The notes under the pieces were generated by a model. It did not search any database. It saw only the letters and a program-made list of their open reading frames with translations, and was not told the DNA's origin. Below, in pieces: positions 38,215-45,180 of a stretch of DNA of 64,000 bases. Within the stretch, counting starts at the first letter, position 1; each line of letters opens with the position of its first letter. The translations under genes were made by a program, and so were the position numbers. Source of the DNA: Synechococcus sp. WH 5701 (lineage in GTDB: Bacteria > Cyanobacteriota > Cyanobacteriia > PCC-6307 > Cyanobiaceae); the NCBI RefSeq assembly GCF_000153045.1, contig NZ_CH724159.1:711680-775679 (forward strand). Reading direction: 5' to 3'.

Positions 38215-39120
38215 ATGGCCGATCCGGTGATGCCGTCTGTGGTGGCGTCGTGGTCGACGCCCGAGGCCATCGAGGCTGTCGTGGAGGCGTTTGAGACCGC
38301 CAGCCTGCCCCGCCAGCACTGGACCCACCAGGCCCACCTGCTGGTGGCGCTGGTGAGCCTGCGCCGTTGGGGCCATGACCAGGCCCTGGTCCATCTGCGC
38401 GAGCGGATCCGCGCCTACAACGAGGCCACCGGCACTCCGAACAGCGACAGCTCCGGTTACCACGAGACCCTCACCCGCTGGTTCCTGCGGGCGGTGGACG
38501 CTCACCAGGCGCGCCATCAGGAGCTGCCGCTGCCGGTGTCACTGGAGCGGCTGCTGGCCTCCCCCCTGGCAGATCCGGCCTGGCCCCTGGCGGCCTACTC
38601 GCCGGAGCGGCTGTGGTCGGTGGACGCCCGCCGCGGCTGGGTGGAGCCCGACCTGAAGCCCAGGGCCGTGCTGGCGAGCGCGGTGCCGCCGCGCCAGCGG
38701 GCCAGCGCCTATCCGGCCCCCTTCGCGGCGCGGCTGGCCGGACGGGAGAAGCGGGTGCTGGGCGACCTGTTTGGCCTGAGCCGGTTCGGTGTGAACCAGA
38801 CCCTGCTGCCCCCGGGCGCTTGCACGGCCCTGCGCCATGCCCACAGCCTCCAGGATGAATTCGTCTATGTGTTGCAGGGGCATCCCACCCTGATCAGCGA
38901 CGAGGGGGAACTGGAGCTGGCCCCGGGGATGGCGGCGGGCTTCGCGGCGGGCCGGGGCAATGCGCACCACCTGGTGAACCGCGGCGCCGAGACGGTGATC
39001 CTGCTGGAGATCGGCGATCGCACCCCCGGCGATCAGATCGACTATCCCGACGACGACCTGCAGGCCAGGGAGCTGGATGGCGGCTGGAGTTTCAGCCGCA
39101 AGGATGGGACGCACTGGTGA
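38215..39120 (+). CDS. Two-domain protein: helical N-terminal domain fused to a C-terminal cupin
   Basis: The protein has 301 residues. Residues 1-145 form a helical module with HWTHQAHLLVALVSLRRWG, a Tyr/His pair in SSGYHETLTRWFL, and a His-rich helix. This HxxHL...YHETLT pattern occurs as a separate small uncharacterised protein in other bacteria. Residues 195-275 are a cupin: RHAHSLQDEFVYVLQGHPTLIS (metal-binding His/Glu pattern) and GNAHHLVNRGAE. The fusion of these two parts is unusual. A link sequence at about 150-190 connects them. It lies in an operon between trhO and a 64-codon gene. I assign no reaction. Confidence 0.7.
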   Translation: MADPVMPSVVASWSTPEAIEAVVEAFETASLPRQHWTHQAHLLVALVSLRRWGHDQALVHLRERIRAYNEATGTPNSDSSGYHETLTRWFLRAVDAHQARHQELPLPVSLERLLASPLADPAWPLAAYSPERLWSVDARRGWVEPDLKPRAVLASAVPPRQRASAYPAPFAARLAGREKRVLGDLFGLSRFGVNQTLLPPGACTALRHAHSLQDEFVYVLQGHPTLISDEGELELAPGMAAGFAAGRGNAHHLVNRGAETVILLEIGDRTPGDQIDYPDDDLQARELDGGWSFSRKDGTHW

Positions 39121-39311
39121 AGCGGTCTGTGCCCCATGTGCGTGCCATCCTTGCCGTGGCGGACACGCTGGTGCATTTCTCCGCCTGGAGTTCGCTGGAG
39201 CGGGCCCGCGCCTTCTTCGAATCCGAGGAGCTGGTGGCGATCCGCAAGCGGGCGGGGGTGAAGTCGCCCGAGTTCCTGTACCTCGAGGAGATCGAGCGGG
39301 GGGTGCTGTAG
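39117..39311 (+). CDS. Very small protein, possibly a DUF1330/dimeric alpha-beta-barrel fragment
   Basis: The protein has 64 residues from a GTG overlapping the previous stop by 4 bp, and ends 6 bp before the GST-type gene. The C-terminal half (FFESEELVAIRKRAGVKSPEFLYLEEIERG) resembles the SPEYxxIRxxR helix and last strand of DUF1330-like dimeric alpha/beta-barrel proteins. The N-terminal strand and helix normally expected are short. It could be a real compact protein or a truncated remnant kept by coupling. Coding support comes from the exact overlaps on both sides. Confidence 0.5.
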   Translation: MKRSVPHVRAILAVADTLVHFSAWSSLERARAFFESEELVAIRKRAGVKSPEFLYLEEIERGVL

Positions 39312-39317
39312 GTGCCC

Positions 39318-40328
39318 ATGGCGGAACGGCCGATCCTCTACAGCTTCCGCCGCTGCCCCTATGCGATCCGGGCCCGGCTGGCCCTGGCGGCGGCGGGGGT
39401 GCGGCCCGGCCGTGATCTGGAGATGCGGGAGCTGAACCTGAAGGCCAAGCCCCCGGAGCTGCTGGAGGCCTCCGCGAAGGGCACGGTGCCGGTGCTGGTG
39501 CTGCCAGCCGATGGCACCTCAGCAGGCCAGAGCCATGGAGCTGGCTCCGTGATCGATCAGAGCCTGGCGGTGATGCGCTGGGCCCTGGAGTACCACGACC
39601 CCGGCGATCTGCTGAGGCGGGCCGACACACCGGGCCACGCGGCCGAGCGGGCGTTGATCGAGGCGCTGATTGCCAGCAATGACGGTCCCTTCAAGCACCA
39701 CCTCGACCGCTTCAAGTACTCCGGCCGCTACCCCGGCGCCGATCCCGAGGAGCATCGGGCGGCGGCCCTGACGATCCTGCGCGACTGGAACGCCCAGCTG
39801 CCGCAACTGGGGGATCGGCCCTCCCTGGCGGATCTGGCCCTGCTGCCGTTCGTGCGCCAGTTCCGCCTGGCGGATCCGGAGGGGTTCGAGGCCGCGGCGG
39901 GCCTGACGGAGGTGCAGGCGTGGCTGGGGCGGTTCCTCGCCAGCCCCGAGCTGACGGCGGTGATGGCCCCGCCCTGGGCCCCGCGAGCGGCCTGGCGCTC
40001 GCCGCGCTGGCTGTATCACCTGGCCCTGGCCCCGGAATGGCGCGCCGCCAGGAGCCATGGGGTCTACCGCCGCTCCAGCCGCGGCCTGAGCCTGGAGGAC
40101 GTGGGCTTCATCCACGCCAGCCACAGCCATCAGCTCGAAGCCACTCACCAGCGCTTCTACGCCGATGCGGACGATGTGCTGCTGCTCACGATCGATCCCC
40201 GACGCCTGGCGACGGCCGGCATCGCCGTGGTGGAGGAGCCGGCCCCCGGCAGCGGCGAGCTCTTCCCCCACATCCGGGGGCCTCTGCCGCTGGCGGCGGT
40301 GCTGGCCTGGGAGCCGTTCCCCGTATGA
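39318..40328 (+). CDS. Glutathione S-transferase fused to a DUF952 domain
   Basis: The protein has 336 residues from the ATG at 39318. A GST N-terminal thioredoxin fold with a CPY motif (YSFRRCPYAIRARLAL) and the cis-Pro motif GTVPVLVLP is followed by an all-helical C-domain up to about residue 220 (LPQLGDRPSLADLALLPFVRQF). Residues 230-336 match DUF952: RWLYHLALAPEWRAA, GFIHASHSHQLEATHQRFY, LLTIDPRRL and LFPHIRGPLPLAAV. DUF952 is usually a stand-alone protein. The joined reaction is unknown. The following gene overlaps the stop (ATGA). Confidence 0.82.
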   Translation: MAERPILYSFRRCPYAIRARLALAAAGVRPGRDLEMRELNLKAKPPELLEASAKGTVPVLVLPADGTSAGQSHGAGSVIDQSLAVMRWALEYHDPGDLLRRADTPGHAAERALIEALIASNDGPFKHHLDRFKYSGRYPGADPEEHRAAALTILRDWNAQLPQLGDRPSLADLALLPFVRQFRLADPEGFEAAAGLTEVQAWLGRFLASPELTAVMAPPWAPRAAWRSPRWLYHLALAPEWRAARSHGVYRRSSRGLSLEDVGFIHASHSHQLEATHQRFYADADDVLLLTIDPRRLATAGIAVVEEPAPGSGELFPHIRGPLPLAAVLAWEPFPV

Positions 40329-40864
40329 GCCATCTGGCGGAGCTGGAGGCGTGGGGAGCGTCGCGGGGATTGCTGCTGCGTCTGCAGGTGAGCGGGCCCG
40401 CGGCGCTGCGGGGGCTGCGGGTGGGGGTGGCCCGCCGCGGCCCCGAGGGCGGCCCCCAGCTGCTGGGGGACCTCAAGGGCTGGGCGATTCCTCTGCCGGG
40501 CGGCCTCCATCTCGACACCCTGCGCATCCAGGTGCCGCGCGGAGAGCCGGCCGCTGCCCTGGTGGGTCCGCTGATCTGGGCCGCCACCTTCGCCTGGGCG
40601 CTGGAGCACACCCCCTGCCGCCGCGCCGCGCTGCTCGCCATCCGCGACGACGAGCACCAGCACCGTCGCCTGGTGCGTTACTTCCGCCGGCTGGGCTTCG
40701 AGCCCGTGCGGGAGCTGGGCGCGGGAGCCCTCGATCTGCCGCAGCGGCTGCTCTGGGGCGGCTCGGGATTGCTGATGCGGGGCGACTGCGCCGAGGGCCT
40801 GCGGCGCTGTGAGCGCTCGCTTGGTCTGATCACAGCAGCTCCCCGGGCAGGAAGCGCTGGATGA
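40325..40864 (+). CDS. Putative GNAT-like protein
   Basis: The protein has 179 residues from the ATG at 40325, overlapping the previous stop. The frame is open far upstream only as a shadow. The N-terminal beta-hairpin, the strand TFAWALEHTPCRRAALLAIRD, and the helix LVRYFRRLGFEPVRELG recall the acetyl-CoA-binding core of GNAT proteins, and the ending of the C-terminal half is rather short. No clear Q/RxxGxA loop is visible, so catalytic activity is doubtful. It is the last gene of the co-directional run and its 3' end overlaps the convergent hypothetical gene by 35 bp. Confidence 0.6.
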   Translation: MSHLAELEAWGASRGLLLRLQVSGPAALRGLRVGVARRGPEGGPQLLGDLKGWAIPLPGGLHLDTLRIQVPRGEPAAALVGPLIWAATFAWALEHTPCRRAALLAIRDDEHQHRRLVRYFRRLGFEPVRELGAGALDLPQRLLWGGSGLLMRGDCAEGLRRCERSLGLITAAPRAGSAG

Positions 40865-41201
40865 ACACAGCCAGGGCCATGGGCCGGCAACGGGGCTGCC
40901 AGCTGGAGCCCCCAGGCAGCCGGCGCCAGCACGTCACCTGCAGGCAGGGAGCGGTGCGCTCCAGCAGCCGCACCTGGTAGCGGTACTCGGCATCGGCGGA
41001 CTGCTCCGCGCTGCTGAGCACTTCCGCCCTGGGCTGGGTGATCAGGAAGGAGGCAAGGAATGCTGAGGCCTCGTGGTTGTGGCGCAGGGCGGTGGCGAAG
41101 CGCCAGGCGGCGCCGGTGGGGTAGCCGTCGTGGTGGAGATAGAGATGGCGCTCGGGGGTGCTGGGGAAGCCGGTGAAGGAGTAGACGGCGCGGGTGGCCA
41201 A
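40830..41201 (-). CDS. Hypothetical protein
   Basis: The protein has 123 residues. The opening AVYSFTGFPSTPERHLYLHHDGYPTGAAW has a conserved look (a Tyr-rich strand, then a His-His-Asp-Gly turn), followed by an Ala-rich helix with a later CRRLPGGSSW segment. There is no signal peptide or transmembrane segment. The sequence recalls small proteins of picocyanobacteria that are occasionally found near phage or stress genes, but I cannot name a family. It is convergent with the GNAT-like gene, with a 35-bp overlap. Codon composition is normal for the genome. Confidence 0.6.
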   Translation of the reverse strand: MATRAVYSFTGFPSTPERHLYLHHDGYPTGAAWRFATALRHNHEASAFLASFLITQPRAEVLSSAEQSADAEYRYQVRLLERTAPCLQVTCWRRLPGGSSWQPRCRPMALAVFIQRFLPGELL

Positions 41202-41333
41202 GGGGGTGTGGCGGCAGCACTCAATGAGTGCCCCAGACGTCTCACACTCCTTGGCTGAAGGACAAATCGCTGAACGGCATGGGCCTGCCTGTGCTCCGGC
41301 GCGGTGGCGTCTTCCCGACGCGAGGCGGCCAGC

Positions 41334-42155
41334 TCAGTTGTCGATGAACACCGAATGGGCCGTACGCACGACCCGAGGATCGGGCTCACCGACGACGTCG
41401 TGGTCTTTGTGCTCGTACTCCAGGGCGTGGAGGACGCTGCGGATGGCGCCGAGACGGGCCCGCCTCTTCTCATTCGAGTTGACGATCGTCCATGGCGCCA
41501 CGAGGGTGTCGGTGGCGAGCAGCATCTCGTTGCGAGCTTCGGTGTACGCGCTGTACTTCGCCACGCTCACCTCGTCGATGGGCGAGAGTTTCCACTGCTT
41601 GAGGGGATCCTTGCGCCGGTCGTCGAAACGCAGCTTCTGGCGGGCCTGCGACACGGTGAACCACATCTTGAAGAGCAGGATCCCACTGCCGACGAGTGAT
41701 TGCTCGAAGCCGGGAACCTGGCGGAGAAACAGGGCGTGCTCCTGGGGTGTGCAGAAGCCCATCACCTTCTCCACGCCGGCCCGATTGTACCACGACCGGT
41801 CGAACATCGTGATTTCGCCCGCCGATGGCAGGTGCGGGACGTAGCGCTGGAAGTACCACTGGGTCACCTCGGCATCGTTGGGCTTGGGCAGCGCCACATG
41901 GTCATTGCCGCGAGGATTCATATGTTGGCGGAAGCGCTTGATCGATCCACCCTTGCCCGCCGCATCGCGACCTTCGAACAGGATCACCAGGCGCTGTCCG
42001 ACCGCCTTGATGTGACGTTGCGCTTTGAGCAGTTCAATCTGGAGCGATTCGAGATCCCGTTTGTAGTCTTTCTTGTCGATCGGCTCGTCGTAGGGAAGAT
42101 CGTTCTGCATCTCCTCGATCGTCTCGACGGGCGATGGGCGGTGCTTCTTGCTCAT
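41334..42155 (-). CDS. ppk2: Polyphosphate kinase 2 (PPK2) family protein
   Basis: The protein has 273 residues from the ATG at 42155. An upstream ATG at 42206 would add 17 unlikely residues. The PPK2 fold shows the Walker A motif FEGRDAAGKGGSIKRF, then RNPRGN-like LPKPNDAEVTQWYFQRYVPHLP, Walker B FDRSWYNRAGVEKVMGFC, and the lid segment DPLKQWKLSPID. These enzymes transfer phosphate between polyphosphate and nucleotides (often GDP/ADP). The class I length points to nucleoside diphosphate phosphorylation, but specificity is inference. It flanks the restriction-modification scar. Confidence 0.92.
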   Translation of the reverse strand: MSKKHRPSPVETIEEMQNDLPYDEPIDKKDYKRDLESLQIELLKAQRHIKAVGQRLVILFEGRDAAGKGGSIKRFRQHMNPRGNDHVALPKPNDAEVTQWYFQRYVPHLPSAGEITMFDRSWYNRAGVEKVMGFCTPQEHALFLRQVPGFEQSLVGSGILLFKMWFTVSQARQKLRFDDRRKDPLKQWKLSPIDEVSVAKYSAYTEARNEMLLATDTLVAPWTIVNSNEKRRARLGAIRSVLHALEYEHKDHDVVGEPDPRVVRTAHSVFIDN

Positions 42156-42225
42156 GAGCTCAACGGTAGCTACGAAAAGCAAACACCACAGCGGTGCTGA
42201 GCACATTGATCACGATGTGAGGCAC

Positions 42226-42686
42226 TCACACCCAGGCGGCGCAGGGCAGCTCCGCCTGGGTGAGCACAGTTTTCACCGCGACGTTCTGCAGATCGGGGGG
42301 ATAGCCGTATTTGTTGAGGATGCGTTTCACCATCACGCGGATCCTGGCGCGGGCACTCTCGCGCAGAGTCCAATCGATTGACAGGCTCTTCTTCACCTGA
42401 GTGATCAGTTCGGCGGCGATCAGTTTGAGTTTGTCGTCGCCCATGGCCGCCGCGGCACTGTCGTTGGCGGCAAGGGCGTTGTAGAAGGCGACTTCGTCGT
42501 CGGTGAGGCCAAGGGCTTCAATGCGCTTGGTGGCGGCATCGAGTTCCTTGGCGAGGGCGATCAGCTCCTCGATCACCTGGGCCGTGGAGATGGCGCGGTT
42601 GTGGTAGGCGTTGAGGGTGGTCTTGAGCTTTTCGGAGAACACCTGGCTCTGAACCAAGTTGCATTTTGAGCGGACCTTCAGTTTAA
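42226..42686 (-). pseudogene. hsdR: C-terminal remnant of type I restriction enzyme HsdR
   Basis: Up to 152 residues of coding sequence read into the IS boundary at 42686. The core (NLVQSQVFSEKLKTTLNAYH, RAISTAQVIEELIALAKE, and a helical tail with DDEVAFYNALA and ARIRVMVKRILNKYGYPPD) matches the C-terminal helical domain of HsdR (DUF3387-like). A full HsdR has about 1000 residues, so the DEAD-box motor and nuclease parts are absent. The fragment is cut by the inserted element and has no recognised start codon at its true N-terminus. It should be non-functional as a restriction subunit. Confidence 0.85.
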
Positions 42687-42697
42687 GGAACCTCTGA
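42687..42697 (+). repeat. Left terminal inverted repeat of the IS element
   Basis: GGAACCTCTGA pairs with the inverted right end (43905-43915) at 10 of 11 positions. The adjacent TAA at 42684-42686 is repeated beyond the right end. Confidence 0.8.
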
Positions 42698-42874
42698 TCA
42701 AGACGCCTTAATCCGAATAATCTAGTCTCATTCTCATCAATGAGACGATACTGAGCAGATTTAGCCCACTTTTCGCTCAGAGAAGCCCTTGAAAAGACTT
42801 CAGGCAGTTCCCACCATTCGTTTTGGCTTGATTTCTGGATGATTATCGGTCTTTAGACACACTATACCCTTGCT

Positions 42875-43858
42875 TTACGCTGAATCAGGTATCCGTTCCC
42901 GTACCATCCAGAGGTTTGCCAGGGCAAAGAGCAACTTCAGCTTGAGGTCGTTCTTGCGGATACCTCTGTAGAAGACCTTCCGGAAGCCGAACTGACATTT
43001 GATGATTCGAAAGGGATGTTCCACTTTGGCGCGGAAGTGGGCTTTCGCCGTCTCAATCAGATCAAGAAGCCTGCCCTCAGGTGTCTCTGGAAGCACTCTG
43101 CGCTGGCCGGGCTTCATCGCAATCCTGAACTCAGCCTCGCAGTCCTGGAAGTCGTTTCGTTTCTCGATGCCGATGTGGCCGGCATCGCCGTAGATGAGGC
43201 GTTCATCCCCATGGAGCCGTTCAGCTGCTGTGTTCAGCTCATGAACATTGGCGGCGGTGCTCTCAACAGAGTGGACCAGGCCAGATGCGGCATCAACTCC
43301 GATGTGGCAGCGCATTCCAAAGAACCACTGCTTGCCCTTGGCCACTGAGTGCATGTCAGGATCCCTCTCCTTGGCCTTGTTCTTGGTGGAGCTGGGGGCA
43401 TTGATTATCGTGGCATCAAGGATCGTTCCTTCCCTCAGCATCACTCCTCTCTCGCTAAGCATCTGGTTCACACCCTCAAGAATCTGCTCCGCGATCCGGT
43501 GCTCTTCCAGCAGATGGCGAAAGTTGAGAATCGTCGTCTCATCAGGGATCCGGCCATCCATCGTCTCGATCCCTGCGAAGCGGCGGAAGCAGGGCGTATC
43601 GATCAGCATCTCCTCCATCAATGGATCTGAAAGCGTGAACCACTGCTGCAGCAGATGGATCCGCAGCATCACCTCCAAAGGAATCGGCGGACGACCTCCT
43701 TTGCTGGAGGGCTTGTGATACACGGGCTCAATCAAGGCCAGAAACGCTTCCCAGGGAACCGTGGCCTCCATCTCATCCAAGAAGCGCTGGCGGCGCGTCC
43801 TCTTTTTGGCGTAGATCTGCTCGTAGTCCGTGAAGCCCAGCTGGAGAGGGTCGGCCAT
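42875..43858 (-). CDS. IS5-family transposase
   Basis: The protein has 327 residues, a usual length for one-ORF IS5 transposases. An N-terminal IS5-type domain has YEQIYAKKRTRRQRFLDEME and a GGRPPIPLEVMLRIHLLQQW segment. The DDE catalytic residues lie in EGTILDATIINAP (D), YGDAGHIGIEKR (D) and RAKVEHPFRIIK (E), followed by FGFRKVFYRGIRKN. All three are present and the frame is uninterrupted, so it looks active. The ATG start lies 57 bp inside the right end of the element. Confidence 0.95.
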   Translation of the reverse strand: MADPLQLGFTDYEQIYAKKRTRRQRFLDEMEATVPWEAFLALIEPVYHKPSSKGGRPPIPLEVMLRIHLLQQWFTLSDPLMEEMLIDTPCFRRFAGIETMDGRIPDETTILNFRHLLEEHRIAEQILEGVNQMLSERGVMLREGTILDATIINAPSSTKNKAKERDPDMHSVAKGKQWFFGMRCHIGVDAASGLVHSVESTAANVHELNTAAERLHGDERLIYGDAGHIGIEKRNDFQDCEAEFRIAMKPGQRRVLPETPEGRLLDLIETAKAHFRAKVEHPFRIIKCQFGFRKVFYRGIRKNDLKLKLLFALANLWMVRERIPDSA

Positions 43859-43904
43859 CCGTTCCAGTCTCAGTCTTGGATCTGGACTGATTTTAGCGGG
43901 TTTT

Positions 43905-43915
43905 TCAGGGGTTCC
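43905..43915 (-). repeat. Right terminal inverted repeat of the IS element
   Basis: Read on the minus strand from 43915 it gives GGAACCCCTGA, matching the left end at 10 of 11 positions. TAA follows at 43916-43918 as the target duplication. Confidence 0.8.
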
Positions 43916-43922
43916 TAAAGGG

Positions 43923-44201
43923 CTAGAGCTGCAGCTTGGCGCGGTGCTCTTCGAAGCTGCCTGCGATGTACTTGAGGAAGATCAGGCCGAGCACCACGTG
44001 CTTGTACTCGGCCGCGTCCATGTTGTTGCGCAGCTTGTCGGCCGTAAGCCAGAGCTTGGCCTCGAAGCCCAGTTCCGCCTTCACCTCCTCATAGAGGGGG
44101 TCATCCCAGCCGAGCGCCTCCCGAGGGGCAGGGTTTCTGGCGGGGCTGCCGGCCTTCTCCAGGGTTTCGAGGAACTCGTCCAGCCGCTCCTGGTCGGGCA
44201 T
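43923..44201 (-). pseudogene. hsdM: N-terminal remnant of type I DNA methyltransferase HsdM
   Basis: The fragment has 92 residues from the ATG at 44201. The segment [21 protein letters not shown] and [21 protein letters not shown] is the typical N-terminal helical domain of HsdM. The methyltransferase core with the NPPF/Y motif and SAM-binding region, several hundred residues, is missing. The frame stops at 43925, only 7 bp before the target duplication of the IS element. It cannot methylate DNA by itself. The remnant is on the same strand as, and upstream of, the hsdR remnant. Confidence 0.88.
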
Positions 44202-44243
44202 CGATGGATCAGGTCAGTTGCTGATCGCTGAATGATTCATCGC

Positions 44244-44639
44244 TCAGGGCTGACCGCCCCAGGGGCTCCAACCCGACTCGCGGAAGAGGCGATAGGCCAC
44301 GGTGCTGTTGACGATCGGATCCAGCAGCTGGTCCGGCGTGCTGATGCCCATCGCGGCCATCAGCTGACGGTTGGCCGAGTAGTGGATCTGGAACAGCCCG
44401 AGGCAGGCCCCGGCGCAGCCGCGGGCGGTGGGGGACAGGCCGCTCTCCAGGCGCGCCAGCCGGATGGCGGACTCGTGATGCGCAGCGGGCCATACCTGGC
44501 GGATGGCAGTAAGCACCTGGGATTGGCCCGCTTGATTGGCTTCAGCAGCGGGAGTCAGCCAGGGAGTGGCCCCAAGGGCCAGTGTTGCACCGAGCAACAG
44601 GGGGATGGCCCGACGGACAGAAACAGCGTGAAACGGCAT
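44244..44639 (-). CDS. Secreted lysozyme-like / lytic transglycosylase (SLT) domain protein
   Basis: The protein has 131 residues with a signal peptide (VRRAIPLLLGATLALGATPWL, cleavage near AEA-NQ). The mature part has a lysozyme-like core: a catalytic-type Glu in AIRLARLESGLSPTA, then the CAGACLGLFQIHYSA segment in place of the GLMQI motif, and NSTVAYRLFRESGWSPWG at the end. Such proteins cleave or bind peptidoglycan. Two Cys four residues apart are unusual. It begins 72 bp beyond the upstream small gene's stop on the same strand. Confidence 0.8.
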   Translation of the reverse strand: MPFHAVSVRRAIPLLLGATLALGATPWLTPAAEANQAGQSQVLTAIRQVWPAAHHESAIRLARLESGLSPTARGCAGACLGLFQIHYSANRQLMAAMGISTPDQLLDPIVNSTVAYRLFRESGWSPWGGQP

Positions 44640-44717
44640 CCATCCACCCAGCCAATTGCGCCGGACGGTATCGGCTCAGAGGCGGGTTGACCAGTGGCTG
44701 GCTGAAGTGGGTGCCCT

Positions 44718-44945
44718 TCAGAGGTTGGCATTTTTGCAGTCTTTGCCCCATTTCTGATAACAGAGTCCATTGTCCCGGCAATCAACACGGTTCAACGGAG
44801 CGTCGAAGTGCTGAGCAAACATCTTCTGGATAATGTCCGAAGGTGCCGTCCCGACCACCTCCTGAGTGATGCTGCAGGGGGAGCCCGCGGCATTGGCTTT
44901 GACCACGGATGCGTTCAAGGTGGAGGCCAGAACCAAAGCCAGCAT
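44718..44945 (-). CDS. Small secreted four-cysteine protein
   Basis: The protein has 75 residues with a probable signal peptide (LALVLASTLNASVVKANA-AG) and four cysteines in the mature region (SPCSIT, VDCRDNGLCYQ, KDCKNANL), which could form two disulfides. The GC content is lower than in the neighbours. I do not recognise the family. It is on the same strand as, and upstream of, the lysozyme-like gene. About 235 bp without a gene lie upstream (to 45180), and I saw nothing clear there. Confidence 0.5.
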   Translation of the reverse strand: MLALVLASTLNASVVKANAAGSPCSITQEVVGTAPSDIIQKMFAQHFDAPLNRVDCRDNGLCYQKWGKDCKNANL

Positions 44946-45180
44946 TCTCTTGTTGCCAGGATGATTCCCAGCCTAAGGTTGCGCCATGGCCGCTTGTGTT
45001 GATCGGGTCATTGAGATGTTGCCAGGTCTATCTGGGGCGGAGTTTCATGGCGCGATTCCTTGGTTTCAATCCAGTGATCATTGGACGTTGATGATCGACA
45101 GAAGTCGTCTTTGAGGCTGCGGCGGCGGTGAGCTGCCTGCTTCGGGCTGTGGCCCCCCTCCACGGCTTGGCCATCAGCGC

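Larger units (their letters stand above)
42687..43915. mobile_element. IS5-family insertion sequence, about 1.23 kb, apparently intact
   Basis: The element is bounded by terminal inverted repeats whose first 11 bp match at 10 positions (GGAACCTCTGA at the left, GGAACCCCTGA read inward from the right), with weaker similarity to about 28 bp. A 3-bp direct repeat, TAA, flanks it (42684-42686 and 43916-43918). It encodes one full-length DDE transposase on the minus strand. About 188 bp between the left end and the transposase stop are non-coding. A 3-bp TNA target duplication fits IS5-family subgroups such as IS1031. The subgroup is not confirmed. Confidence 0.85.

Noticed and set aside
42687..42874. 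Passenger gene in the left part of the IS element
   Set aside because: The 188 bp have no reading frame of credible length and no domain. It is treated as the non-coding end of the element.
44946..45180. Possible small gene or ncRNA in the gap between the four-cysteine protein and the M23 peptidase
   Set aside because: Only short frames without a ribosome site or recognised sequence. No stable hairpin with T tract was seen.
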